Shown: piece after piece, positions 7,857 through 16,274 of the stretch | Position numbering within the stretch: the first letter of the stretch is position 1 | How the letters are laid out: each line of letters starts with the position of its first letter | NCBI RefSeq assembly: GCF_014502795.1 | Contig: NZ_JACVHF010000010.1 | Span: forward strand, 1 to 64,000 | Source: Heliobacterium chlorum | GTDB lineage: Bacteria > Bacillota > Desulfitobacteriia > Heliobacteriales > Heliobacteriaceae | Reading direction: 5' to 3' | DNA: 64,000 nt | Notes under the pieces: generated by a model | Told to the model about the DNA's origin: nothing | What the model saw: only the letters and a program-made list of their open reading frames with translations | Databases searched by the model: none | Translations under genes and position numbers: made by a program

Positions 7857-7952
7857 AATTATTAGGTAAAAAAATAGGTCTACGGTCCTTTGAACTCCAA
7901 TATCGAGGCATGTTAATCTAAAAATACCTTCTTTTCAAATATCCATCTGCCT

Positions 7953-7985
7953 ACCGAGAAGCCTAGCTCCCGGTATTTTTTTTGT
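7953..7985 (+). terminator. Possible terminator hairpin
   Basis: ACCGAG and CTCCCGGT can pair across a short loop and are followed by ATTTTTTTTG. It stands apart from any obvious upstream gene, so its role is uncertain. Confidence 0.45.
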
Positions 7986-8095
7986 CGTTTATCAGGTGGC
8001 TACGTCTATCTAAAAACGTATTTAATCGGCTGGGAGGAAAATCCTGGTATAATGTCGAAGGATATTTGAAAAGATTGAAAATAATGGAGGAAGTT

Positions 8096-8548
8096 ATGAG
8101 GCAGATAACGATGACCAGGTTATTACGTTTAAGGGACGTAGAAGTATTTCTATTGAAAGACGGTTATTGCGGAGACTTGATAAGTTTCATGGTCTTGGTC
8201 GATTATCGTCGACCTAGTTCATTAGAGGATTATCCGTACCTTAAAGGGATAGAAGATGAATCTAATTTTAGCAGGGCCAATTACATAAAGGTGATCTTTA
8301 TATCGGACAAACTACTTTCGAATGATTCACAGGATGAAATAATTACATTGGCTGGAGGTTTACTAGAGAATAAAGATAACTGCCATTGGAACTGTGATTT
8401 TCGAGTACTCAGCCCAACAGAAATAGAACAGATATTAGAGTCCAGGAAATACTTTTTGAGGTTTTTCGAAAGATTACTGGAGAGTAATGGATTGGGCATT
8501 AAGTTAAATATTGAAGATGATAGGTTTATCTTTTTATCACAGGACTAG
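8096..8548 (+). CDS. Soluble protein of unknown function
   Basis: A 150-residue protein from ATG 8096, preceded by GGAGG at six bases; the frame is open 38 codons further upstream but without a comparable signal, and a TATAAT at 8048 may be its -10 element. It contains alternating hydrophobic strands and charged helices (CGDLISFMVLVDYRR, ANYIKVIFISDKLL, SPTEIEQILESRKYF) and no membrane segment. The family is unknown. It is followed by hairpin element copy 2, which ends in a T run. Confidence 0.55.
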   Translation: MRQITMTRLLRLRDVEVFLLKDGYCGDLISFMVLVDYRRPSSLEDYPYLKGIEDESNFSRANYIKVIFISDKLLSNDSQDEIITLAGGLLENKDNCHWNCDFRVLSPTEIEQILESRKYFLRFFERLLESNGLGIKLNIEDDRFIFLSQD

Positions 8549-8593
8549 GCGTTATCAGAGATTCCTTCGTTATCTCGCTAATGTTAAGCCATT

Positions 8594-8677
8594 AACAACC
8601 TCACACAATCGCCCATTTACACTGACCTCCCAAATACCACTCGTTGTCGGGAGCAGCGTGAATGGGCGGTTGTTTTT
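8594..8677 (+). repeat. Dispersed hairpin element (family 2), copy 2, terminator-like
   Basis: The arms CAATCGCCCATTTACACTG and AGCGTGAATGGGCGGTTG pair almost completely, with an inner CTCCC/GGGAG and a loop containing CTCGTTGTC. TTTTTTG follows directly, so it can end transcription of the upstream gene. Copy 1 at 2510 is nearly identical, and copy 3 at 11234 keeps the fold with changed bases. Confidence 0.75.
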
Positions 8678-8864
8678 TGTAGGGGATTACACAACAGATC
8701 AACAGCGGCATATCTGCTATTTAATTATTGGAAAGTAAATATAAATAATTTATCAGTTGCAAATTTGAATTAAATAATATCGATTTTATCCTAACTTGTC
8801 CACCGAGAGCATACTCATGTAACGAAAACTACAGAATCATCCTATTCATTCGGGAGGATATAAA

Positions 8865-9932
8865 ATGAAAGTCGTGTCAGCGATTATTGGTGGACAAATT
8901 GGTTCTGAGGGAAAAGGAAAAATCGCAGGATATATTGCTTGTAAAGATAATATAAAATATGCAATAAACAACTTTTTCCCAAATGCGGGACATACATGGA
9001 AGTTAGGTAAGAATAAAGTTGTTGTACACCAACTTCCAATTGCACTTGTAAATAAGAATACCCAATTACTAATTGGACCAGCAGCAGCGGTGGATTTAGA
9101 TAAACTTATAGAAGAGATTAATACATATGATAGTCAGTTTAAAGTTAGAGAACGACTAAAAATTAGTCCAAGAGCCGTGGTAGTTCAGAAATATCATAGA
9201 GAACAAGAAAAAAAGGACTCTAATTTATTAAACATCTCTTCGACTCAAACCGGTGGAGCGGCTGCTTATATTGAAAAGATAATGCGAAAGTCATCAGTAA
9301 AACTATGTCGGGATGAGCCAGAACTTACTGACTTTATAGCCCAAAATGGAACCGATATTATTCTCCATAACGCAATTGACTCAGGGGAATCCATTGTAAT
9401 CGAGGGTGCTCAAGGATTTGAGCTTGATATAAACCATGGATTTGATTTTCCTCATTGCACTTCTAGACAGACAAATTTGGCTCAAATGGTTGCTGATTGT
9501 GGAATTCCAATTGATGCCCTAAAAAATATTTATTGTGTTATAAGACCGTTTCCCATTAGAGTAGGCGGTCAATCTGGCCCTTGGTCCAAACAAGAATTAC
9601 GTTGGGAAGATATCGAACAAAATGCCGGGATGCCAATTGGTCATCTTAAGGAAAAAGAATATTCAACTACGACTCATAAAAGGAGACGAGTGTTCGCTTT
9701 TGACTTTGAGCGATTAAAATTAATGGTAAAAATTTACACACCTTCAGATTTTTGCTTAAACCACGTGGATTATATAAATCACAAAGACTTTGGAATAAAA
9801 CAATTTAAGCTTCTTTCAAACGAATCTCAACAATTCATAAAAAAAATCGAAAATGAAACCGACGTACCGGTTACATTAATTGGTACAGGACCAGACAATG
9901 AGCATATTATCGACCGCCGTAAAGAGCGATAA
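8865..9932 (+). CDS. purZ: PurZ-like short adenylosuccinate synthetase homologue
   Basis: A 355-residue member of the adenylosuccinate synthetase superfamily, shorter than cellular PurA (about 430). The P-loop is GSEGKGK (residues 13-19); the residue before Glu is Ser14 where PurA has its catalytic Asp. Kept features are PNAGHT (39-44), SSTQTGGAAAY (125-135), EGAQGFELDINHG (180-192), the FPIRVGGQSGP strand (229-239), TTTHKRRR (268-275) and the guanine-loop-like GTGPDNE (340-346). Asp to Ser at this place and the short length are the signature of phage PurZ, which joins aspartate to dGMP in making 2-aminoadenine nucleotides. The ATG follows GGGAGGAT. It leads an operon with an ADP-ribosyltransferase-like gene and a guanylate-kinase-like gene. 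Family membership is firm; dGMP specificity is inference. Confidence 0.8.
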   Translation: MKVVSAIIGGQIGSEGKGKIAGYIACKDNIKYAINNFFPNAGHTWKLGKNKVVVHQLPIALVNKNTQLLIGPAAAVDLDKLIEEINTYDSQFKVRERLKISPRAVVVQKYHREQEKKDSNLLNISSTQTGGAAAYIEKIMRKSSVKLCRDEPELTDFIAQNGTDIILHNAIDSGESIVIEGAQGFELDINHGFDFPHCTSRQTNLAQMVADCGIPIDALKNIYCVIRPFPIRVGGQSGPWSKQELRWEDIEQNAGMPIGHLKEKEYSTTTHKRRRVFAFDFERLKLMVKIYTPSDFCLNHVDYINHKDFGIKQFKLLSNESQQFIKKIENETDVPVTLIGTGPDNEHIIDRRKER

Positions 9933-9963
9933 CATTATCCGTTTAGTTAGGAAAGGTGGCTTT

Positions 9964-10650
9964 ATGGATAAAATTGCGAATGTGGTTAAACTTTTCATTG
10001 GACGATATGCAAGTTTATACCATTATACTGATATTCAAAATCTGGAGTCGATACAATCCTCTAATACATTAATTTCATGTAACTCAGTAGACCCTAATTT
10101 ATCAAAAGATAGACGTTCCAAACCGATTGAAACAATATATAATGAAAAAACCTTTATTGCTAATGACCAATTAGAAATCGTAAATAGCATGTTTGCAGAT
10201 GGAATAACACCTCATGACTTTCGTAAGTTCCTGGATAGGCACGTTTTTTTCTGGTTAAATAAGGGCGATTGCTTAAGCATGTTTGGATCTTATAAACGAA
10301 GAATCCCACAAAAGAAAGCTGCTATCATAGTCTTTAATGCACAAACAATTCTATCAGCGTGTTGGGATTCTACAAAATTTTGCAAATATAACTCAGGTAG
10401 TAGCCCTCAGAATCCTTCTTCATGTACATACAAAAAAAACTTTGATATTTTTCTTCCAGCTAATTGTTTAGGTACTAACAGATGCCCTCACGTTCCTACA
10501 AAAGTATCAGAAATAAAAGAAGTGCTTGTGGAGTCTAAAGTTATGAATCTTTCTGATCATGTTGAAAAGGTTTTTACAGAAAGCGTCGACCAAATTCCAA
10601 GAGATTGGCAGGATTATTACTGTCCGATTTCTAACTTTGGGGAGGTTTAA
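9964..10650 (+). CDS. DUF7002-like / putative ADP-ribosyltransferase-fold protein
   Basis: A 228-residue protein from ATG 9964 (AGGTGG upstream), 31 nt after the synthetase gene. It opens with LYHYTDIQNLESIQSSNTLIS (residues 18-38), the His-Tyr-Thr plus Asn...Ile pattern seen at the NAD-binding start of DarT-like and related ADP-ribosyltransferases. It continues with DRHVFFWLNK (91-100) and YNSGSSPQNP (142-151), which I recall from DUF7002 proteins. A late Cys/Pro-rich stretch (LGTNRCPHVP) is unusual. There are no membrane segments. ADP-ribosylation of DNA, nucleotide or protein is a guess from motif resemblance. Confidence 0.6.
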   Translation: MDKIANVVKLFIGRYASLYHYTDIQNLESIQSSNTLISCNSVDPNLSKDRRSKPIETIYNEKTFIANDQLEIVNSMFADGITPHDFRKFLDRHVFFWLNKGDCLSMFGSYKRRIPQKKAAIIVFNAQTILSACWDSTKFCKYNSGSSPQNPSSCTYKKNFDIFLPANCLGTNRCPHVPTKVSEIKEVLVESKVMNLSDHVEKVFTESVDQIPRDWQDYYCPISNFGEV

Positions 10651-10653
10651 AAG

Positions 10654-11112
10654 GTGACTAATATCGTAGCTTTTATAGGACCAAGTGGCTCTGGTAAGAG
10701 TAGTCTTCAAACGGTCATGGGTATTCCCAAAATACTAAGTCTAACTTCACGTCCGCCTCGTCCGGATGAGAGCAATGGAAGAGATTATATTTTTAAAACC
10801 AGGGAAGATATAATTGAAAGAAATAACAATGGTAAACTGTTAGAAGTTACCGAATATAACGGTCACCTATACGCAACTACAAAAGAATCCGTTGAAGAAC
10901 TAATAACAAAAAATATAACTGCGTCTATCATACTTGATGAGCATGGGGTAAAAATGTTAAGAAAACAATACCCAAATCGTATTTTAGTAGTTGGTGTTTA
11001 CGCATCCTTAAAAGACTGTAGAACTCGACTGGAACAAAGAAGTAATTATGCTATGAAACGGCTAGATAGTTATCGGAAGAAGTTCTCCGATTGTTTGCAA
11101 CAAGTGACATAA
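10654..11112 (+). CDS. Guanylate kinase-like nucleotide kinase, frameshifted 3' end
   Basis: The start is GTG after GGGGAGG, four bases past the previous stop. The protein has a P-loop GPSGSGKSS (residues 9-17), the guanylate-kinase GMP-site motif TSRPPRPDESNGRDY (31-45) and YNGHLYATTKESVEEL, so it should phosphorylate a (d)GMP-like nucleotide. The open frame ends after 152 residues, short for the family (about 190-210). In another frame just downstream, GDIIINNSED-like sequence (LFATSDIIINNSEDNY) continues to a stop at 11190-11192, exactly where guanylate kinases carry their D-x-x-x-N C-terminal strand. One base gained or lost near 11,070-11,090 would join them, so the gene may be recently broken, recoded, or misread. 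Confidence 0.75.
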   Translation: MTNIVAFIGPSGSGKSSLQTVMGIPKILSLTSRPPRPDESNGRDYIFKTREDIIERNNNGKLLEVTEYNGHLYATTKESVEELITKNITASIILDEHGVKMLRKQYPNRILVVGVYASLKDCRTRLEQRSNYAMKRLDSYRKKFSDCLQQVT

Positions 11113-11233
11113 TTATCAATAACTCAGAAGATAATTATATACAATCAAAAAGTATTATTCGCTTTATTAAATCTAGTCTTATTAATTGTTGAATATCCAA
11201 TTATTATATAACTTAAGGAATAGGCTATAATAA

Positions 11234-11316
11234 CTGAGCAAATCGCTCATCTATACTGTACTCCCAAACTACACCCGTTATCGCGAGGGCAGTGTGGATG
11301 GGCTGTTTATTTTTCT
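11234..11316 (+). repeat. Dispersed hairpin element (family 2), copy 3 (diverged)
   Basis: CGCTCATCTATACTG pairs with AGTGTGGATGGGCTG, and CTCCC with GAGGG, around a loop containing CCCGTTATCGCG. Bases differ from copies 1 and 2 on both arms but pairing is kept, then TTTATTTTTC follows. Such compensatory change argues that the fold matters. It ends the synthetase/kinase transcript or begins the next one. Confidence 0.6.
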
Positions 11317-11409
11317 CCTGGGACACACTAACCCCGGAGGTGATGCGTCTTCATCCAGAAATGGCTTGAATCTCGACGGCAGCGGAAGAGGGAAGAAGAT
11401 GAGCTTGCT

Positions 11410-11610
11410 TTGGCTAACTTGAATGACAAGTGTAAGAGAAACGCCACCTTAGCCAAAGACCTTGAGTTTTTCCAACATCAAATCGAAGCCGCAGGGCTGA
11501 CTGTTCCGAACAGCGTTCAGGAGTTATTAAAGGAAAGCCTTGAGAAATCGAGTAATCGGGCCGAACTGTTTTGTGATCAGCGTGAACAGATGAAGAAACG
11601 CGTTCATTAA
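11410..11610 (+). CDS. Small coiled-coil protein, paralogue of the next gene
   Basis: The clear frame gives 66 residues from a TTG, rich in charged helix (KDLEFFQHQIEAAGLTVPNSVQELLKE). Similarity to the gene at 11694 extends 20 codons further upstream (FIQKWLESRRQRKREEEDEL against LFEWLGERRQMRTAREKS), right up to a matching CCCCGGAGGTG, yet that stretch has no ATG, GTG or TTG in frame. The start may be a non-standard ATC or a lost TTG. Function is unknown; likely phage or element cargo. Confidence 0.5.
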   Translation: MANLNDKCKRNATLAKDLEFFQHQIEAAGLTVPNSVQELLKESLEKSSNRAELFCDQREQMKKRVH

Positions 11611-11618
11611 CCTCTAAG

Positions 11619-11653
11619 CGATCTCGCCGTTATTGGCGGGGTCGTTTTGTTTT
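11619..11653 (+). terminator. Rho-independent terminator after the first small coiled-coil gene
   Basis: CGATCTCGCC pairs with GGCGGGGTCG around GTTATT and is followed by TTTTGTTTT. A near-copy follows the paralogous gene. Confidence 0.8.
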
Positions 11654-11693
11654 AGTGGTCAACTGGGGTATCCTAAACCCGGAGGTGGGACTA

Positions 11694-11936
11694 TTGTTTG
11701 AGTGGCTTGGGGAACGTCGTCAAATGCGTACGGCTAGGGAAAAGTCCATCATAACCAAAGAATCTGCTCGTTGTGAGAAGGCTTCAAATGAAATAGAAGA
11801 ATTCCTACTGCGGGTTAATTCAGCTGGTATAGAAATACCAGAGATGATTCGAGAGCAAATTGACGAGGACTTAGCCACCTATAAAACTTTAGCTACCGCA
11901 TTTCGAAAAGACCTCGAAAAACTCAACAACCATTGA
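11694..11936 (+). CDS. Small coiled-coil protein, paralogue of the preceding gene
   Basis: Eighty residues from a TTG at 11694 behind CCCGGAGGTG, preferred over an earlier in-frame GTG because of that signal. The protein is almost all helical and highly charged (ERRQMRTAREKSIITKESARCEKASNEIEEFLLRV), with a conserved core AGIEIPEMIREQIDEDL matching AGLTVPNSVQELLKESL of its neighbour. Gene, ribosome binding site and terminator are duplicated together. Function is unknown. Confidence 0.6.
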   Translation: MFEWLGERRQMRTAREKSIITKESARCEKASNEIEEFLLRVNSAGIEIPEMIREQIDEDLATYKTLATAFRKDLEKLNNH

Positions 11937-11944
11937 ACCTCCGA

Positions 11945-11975
11945 CGATCTCACCATTATTGGTGGGGTCGTTTTT
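11945..11975 (+). terminator. Rho-independent terminator after the second small coiled-coil gene
   Basis: CGATCTCACC pairs with GGTGGGGTCG around ATTATT, followed by TTTTT. It is a base-changed, pairing-preserving copy of the terminator 326 bases upstream. Confidence 0.8.
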
Positions 11976-12209
11976 GCCTTTTACATAGAAGATGAGTTTT
12001 TCTTGGGATAAGGGAGGCTATTTTGTGGGGTTGGGAGGGGTAGATGGGTCAAAACTCGTCCTATGTGAGCCATATAAGAAGATAAGGCACGAGATCGAAT
12101 TTCATAAAGTGTTGGTAATAAAAAAGGGTTGCTTTCCATTTAATTCAATTATGATAAAATATAAGTATTGAATTATTTGCTCGGATTTATCGCATTGGAG
12201 GTTTTTTGA

Positions 12210-15200
12210 ATGAGGGCTATATTCGAAATCCAACCACATATAGAACAGATTAGAAAACGTTTATGGTGCGGGCGAGAATTCGGTCAAGCCGCTGTAATGA
12301 TAGGTGCAGGTTTTAGTAAAAATGCAAATAAAATCTTACCTAGCACAAATTCGTATCCATTATGGTTAGATCTAGCCGATAAAATGTATTCATCATTGTA
12401 TCCTAGTAATCAATTTACTGAAACGGAAAGAAAGGATCATAGACTAAGAACAATATCCGGAGGGGGTGCCTTAAAATTAGCTAATGAATATGAGACTATT
12501 TTTGGAAGAACTGCTCTCGACGAATTATTAATTAAAACGATACCAGATGAACATTATGTTCCTGGTTACATTCATAAGTTGCTTTTGTCTTTACCATGGT
12601 CAGATATTTTTACTACTAACTATGACACATTACTCGAGAGAACTCGCCCGGCGATACATGAAAGAAAATATGATCTAGTTCTTACTCCTTCAGATATTCC
12701 CGGAAGTATGAGACCACGAATAGTAAAGTTACATGGCAGTTTTCCCTCACAAAGACCGTTTATTGTTACGGAAGAAGATTATCGAACTTATCCAAATAAA
12801 TTTGCCCCGTTCGTTAATTTAATTCAACAGTCTATTATGGAAAATGTTCTTTGTTTAATTGGATTTTCCGGAGATGACCCGAACTTCTTATATTGGACAG
12901 GGTGGGTTAGAGATAACTTGGGTAAAGCCACACCTCCAATATATCTATGTGGTCTGTTAAATTTATCTTCTTCCCAAAGACGAGTTCTAGAAGGTAAGAA
13001 TATAGTTCCGATAGATTTGTCTTCGATTTTCAATGAGATAGAATGGCCGGATTATTCGGTCAGACATCAAAAAGCTATAGAATGGTTTTTATTAAATTTG
13101 GTATACGGAGAACCACCTAATTTACTTAGATGGCCAGATCTTACAAAATCTTATTTACGAAAAAAGACTGACGACTTACCTTTTATTCCACAAGGACCAT
13201 CCTCAGAATCTTATCTAAACCCACCTAATCCCCAAAATGCCGTTGTTACAAGTAATGATTTAAGAAAAATATTTAGTATCTGGAGGCAAAATCGATTAGA
13301 ATATCCCGGATGGGAAGTGGCACCAAAAGAAGTTAGGGAAAGATTATGGAAATATACTGAGAAATGGATCGAGCCAATAATTAATAATATTGATAAATTA
13401 GTTACTCCAGAAGATTTGTTGTTACTTTATGAGTTAACTTGGCGTTTGGAAAAATCTTTAGTCCCACTCTTTAGTGATTGGTGCGAGAAAATAACGGAAG
13501 TAATAGACGAATATAATCCATTCCCTAATTTAATTTCCTCTGAAAACGCATCAATAAGACCAGATAATAATATTTATAAAGATCTTAATTGGACAGATAT
13601 ATGCTCAAACTGGGTGGAGCTAGTTTTTGCATTAGTTCGTGAGGCAAGAAAGGATTTAGATAATACCCGTTTTCGCAAATTAATGGAGTTGATTAAACAG
13701 GTTGTAAAACAGAATACAGAATGGCAATTACGTTGGTTCTATGAGGAATGTCTTTTCGCAATCTATAGTTTAGACCAAAATAAACTTATAGAAACTTTAG
13801 AGTTATGGAATAGTACCCCAGAACTTCCTTTTTGGGAGGTAAAACGAGCTGCGATTCTCGCCGAAATAAATGAGTTTAAAGACGCTGAGAAAGTTACTCA
13901 GGCTGCTCTTAACACCATACGTACTCGGATTCAACCTTATACAGTTGACTATTCTTTATTGTCACAAGAAGGATGGGCGATGTTATTATTAAAGTCGATT
14001 AAAGATGGAAAAACTGCTAGTCAAGATAAGTATTTTGTTAATTACGGCGATAGATGGGATAAACTTGGGGCCTATAAGTGTAATCCTACTATAGAGATTC
14101 GGGAACTAGAATCAATATTAAAAAACTCTCCACCTACAACAGAAATAAAAACAAAACGAGAGTTCGATCCCGGAAGGATAGTACAGTCACTCAAGTATTA
14201 CTCTAGACTTTCTTTAATAGACGAAATGAGACCGGGTTTTGCTTTTTTAAGGCTACAAGAGAATGGTGCAATGCCCATTAGTTGCGGAGCTGATATAGAG
14301 TTTACAAACTCTATGATTAATGCTGCTACATGGATTTCTTCTTCTTCACCGCTTTGGTCTTTAATTTCATTAATTAGAATAGATGCCGATGAAAGAATTA
14401 AAGAACAATTTGATAGAGTACAAGTTGCAACTTTATCAGAAGAAGATGTTCAACATCTCGGAGAGCTTTTTCTCGCTACCTTAAAACAGTCAATTCATCG
14501 ACTATCAAAAAGTGCTCCTCAGTTCTCATTTGGATATAATTATTCTAAAAACAAGTTAAGCATTATATCCGAAATTATATCTAGGCTTTCCTTCCGATTT
14601 TCCACAAAGAAACTAGAAGAATTGTTAGAGCTAACAATAGAGATGTACAAAATGCCAATCGTAAGACAAAAACAATATTTACACGATTGTATTGGTATTC
14701 TGTTTCAAAGGATTTTTTTTGCTTTGCCTAAAGATAATATTATTAATAAAATTACGGAGTTACTCGCACTTCCTATACCGGATATTGACGATTTTGAGGT
14801 AAGATTTCCAGAAGGTTGGGTTGAACCGTTCGATCTTATTCATTGGTCTTCAAGTGATTTTAAGTTAGAGGTAATCCCGGATCGTTCTTCGTGGGATATT
14901 CCTATAAAAAAGCTAATTAGTATAGCGGAAAATGGAAATAAACTGTCTAGAATTAGAGCCCTTACGCGACTGGAAAAACTGTATAAATTAGGTGCATTGA
15001 CGAACCTAGAACGTGAAGAATTTGCTAGAGTACTTTGGTCAAGAGTTGATGAGAATACTGGATTACCAATTCATACTGGATGGAAGAACAATGAATATCT
15101 TTTTTTACCGGAAACTGAACATGATAAAGCCGCATCTTTGTTTCGAAAATACATACTAAACACTGATCTTCTGCAAGAAATCAAAATGGTAGACAATGAC

Positions 15201-16160
15201 TACGACGAAGACCAATTCTGGTTCAAAAACAAGTTCCTTGAAGAATTGTTATACGGAACTAAGAATATTATGTCATTAACTAATGATAGTAGTAATAGTC
15301 TAATTGATTGGAACTCAGAGGAGATATTCAAGATTGTTCAAAAAATTAAAGAATTATGGGAAACAGAAAAAGATAGTTTAAAAGACGTGTTAAATGAACC
15401 AAAAGAAGAATTTGAGTTCTTTAAGGACTCTGATAATGTTAAAGAAAGATATGAACTAGTTCTAAAAATAATGGTGAGAGTAGTATTACCTAGAATTATT
15501 GAAGCTGGTGAAAAACTACAAAAAATGGTTTATGATTTAATTAGAGAAATTCAAACTATAGGATTGAACATAAATCTGGCATTCCCTTTATTGCTCATTA
15601 TTGATAAAAATTTATACGATGACATAAAAAATACATTAATTAGAGGTATCGATTCTACATCTGAGAATATCGTTTCGCATTCTATTTTTGGTATAGTTAC
15701 TTGGTTTATTTGTAGTACAACCGACGTTATCCCTTCTCCCCCTGGTGAACTGCTAAACAAAGCAATTAATCGTCTCGTTGCTAGGAGTCAACCTTGTCTG
15801 GATATACTGATTGAACAACTTGGATATTTGTTCAAACATATACCGACCATCTTTACTACAGATAATATTAATTCATTGCTTACTGCATTGGAAAATTTAT
15901 CCTTAGAGACTGAATTGCCAACTAAAAAGCGTAATGGATATTATTCTAGAAATACACCAATATCTATTGATGAACGACCAAATTACCGTAGTCTTGCAGC
16001 AAGATTGGCCTTTACATTATATCTTTATTGTATTAGAAATGGTGAGGATATACCGGACATATTGCTCAAATGGCAAAGGATATGCTTGTCGGACCCCCTT
16101 CCTGAAGTAAAAACGGCTTGGTTAATTGGCACCGACTCATTTGATAAGACTGATTGTTAA
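12210..16160 (+). CDS. Large SIR2-domain protein, probable antiphage NADase
   Basis: A 1316-residue protein whose first ~270 residues form a SIR2-like NAD-binding domain: IGAGFSKNAN (31-40), TTNYDTLLE (135-143), KLHGS (173-177) and GFSGDDPNF (218-226), the last typical of the bacterial SIR2_2 group. The remaining ~1000 residues are helical and repeat-like with no recognised domain. Long stand-alone SIR2 proteins of this layout (DSR1/DSR2, and SIR2 halves of Thoeris and SIR2-HerA) sense phage and destroy NAD+; this role is inferred here. The ATG follows GGAGG. The gene is AT-rich compared with the later core genes, fitting horizontal transfer, and a terminator follows. Confidence 0.8.
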   Translation: MRAIFEIQPHIEQIRKRLWCGREFGQAAVMIGAGFSKNANKILPSTNSYPLWLDLADKMYSSLYPSNQFTETERKDHRLRTISGGGALKLANEYETIFGRTALDELLIKTIPDEHYVPGYIHKLLLSLPWSDIFTTNYDTLLERTRPAIHERKYDLVLTPSDIPGSMRPRIVKLHGSFPSQRPFIVTEEDYRTYPNKFAPFVNLIQQSIMENVLCLIGFSGDDPNFLYWTGWVRDNLGKATPPIYLCGLLNLSSSQRRVLEGKNIVPIDLSSIFNEIEWPDYSVRHQKAIEWFLLNLVYGEPPNLLRWPDLTKSYLRKKTDDLPFIPQGPSSESYLNPPNPQNAVVTSNDLRKIFSIWRQNRLEYPGWEVAPKEVRERLWKYTEKWIEPIINNIDKLVTPEDLLLLYELTWRLEKSLVPLFSDWCEKITEVIDEYNPFPNLISSENASIRPDNNIYKDLNWTDICSNWVELVFALVREARKDLDNTRFRKLMELIKQVVKQNTEWQLRWFYEECLFAIYSLDQNKLIETLELWNSTPELPFWEVKRAAILAEINEFKDAEKVTQAALNTIRTRIQPYTVDYSLLSQEGWAMLLLKSIKDGKTASQDKYFVNYGDRWDKLGAYKCNPTIEIRELESILKNSPPTTEIKTKREFDPGRIVQSLKYYSRLSLIDEMRPGFAFLRLQENGAMPISCGADIEFTNSMINAATWISSSSPLWSLISLIRIDADERIKEQFDRVQVATLSEEDVQHLGELFLATLKQSIHRLSKSAPQFSFGYNYSKNKLSIISEIISRLSFRFSTKKLEELLELTIEMYKMPIVRQKQYLHDCIGILFQRIFFALPKDNIINKITELLALPIPDIDDFEVRFPEGWVEPFDLIHWSSSDFKLEVIPDRSSWDIPIKKLISIAENGNKLSRIRALTRLEKLYKLGALTNLEREEFARVLWSRVDENTGLPIHTGWKNNEYLFLPETEHDKAASLFRKYILNTDLLQEIKMVDNDYDEDQFWFKNKFLEELLYGTKNIMSLTNDSSNSLIDWNSEEIFKIVQKIKELWETEKDSLKDVLNEPKEEFEFFKDSDNVKERYELVLKIMVRVVLPRIIEAGEKLQKMVYDLIREIQTIGLNINLAFPLLLIIDKNLYDDIKNTLIRGIDSTSENIVSHSIFGIVTWFICSTTDVIPSPPGELLNKAINRLVARSQPCLDILIEQLGYLFKHIPTIFTTDNINSLLTALENLSLETELPTKKRNGYYSRNTPISIDERPNYRSLAARLAFTLYLYCIRNGEDIPDILLKWQRICLSDPLPEVKTAWLIGTDSFDKTDC

Positions 16161-16218
16161 GTATTGCATACTATCTTAATTGTACCCCACCACCCACAGC
16201 CCACCTATTGAATAGGCA

Positions 16219-16259
16219 GGCAGTTCAGCCCATCGTGGCCGGACTGCTTTTATTTTTTT
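16219..16259 (+). terminator. Rho-independent terminator after the SIR2 gene
   Basis: GCAGTTCAGCC pairs with GGCCGGACTGC around CATCGT, then TTTTATTTTTTT follows. Confidence 0.8.
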
Positions 16260-16274
16260 CAAGGACGGTGGCCA

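Noticed and set aside
8511-8738. 75-codon frame over the hairpin element
   Set aside because: It runs through hairpin copy 2, overlaps the end of a supported gene and has no start signal.
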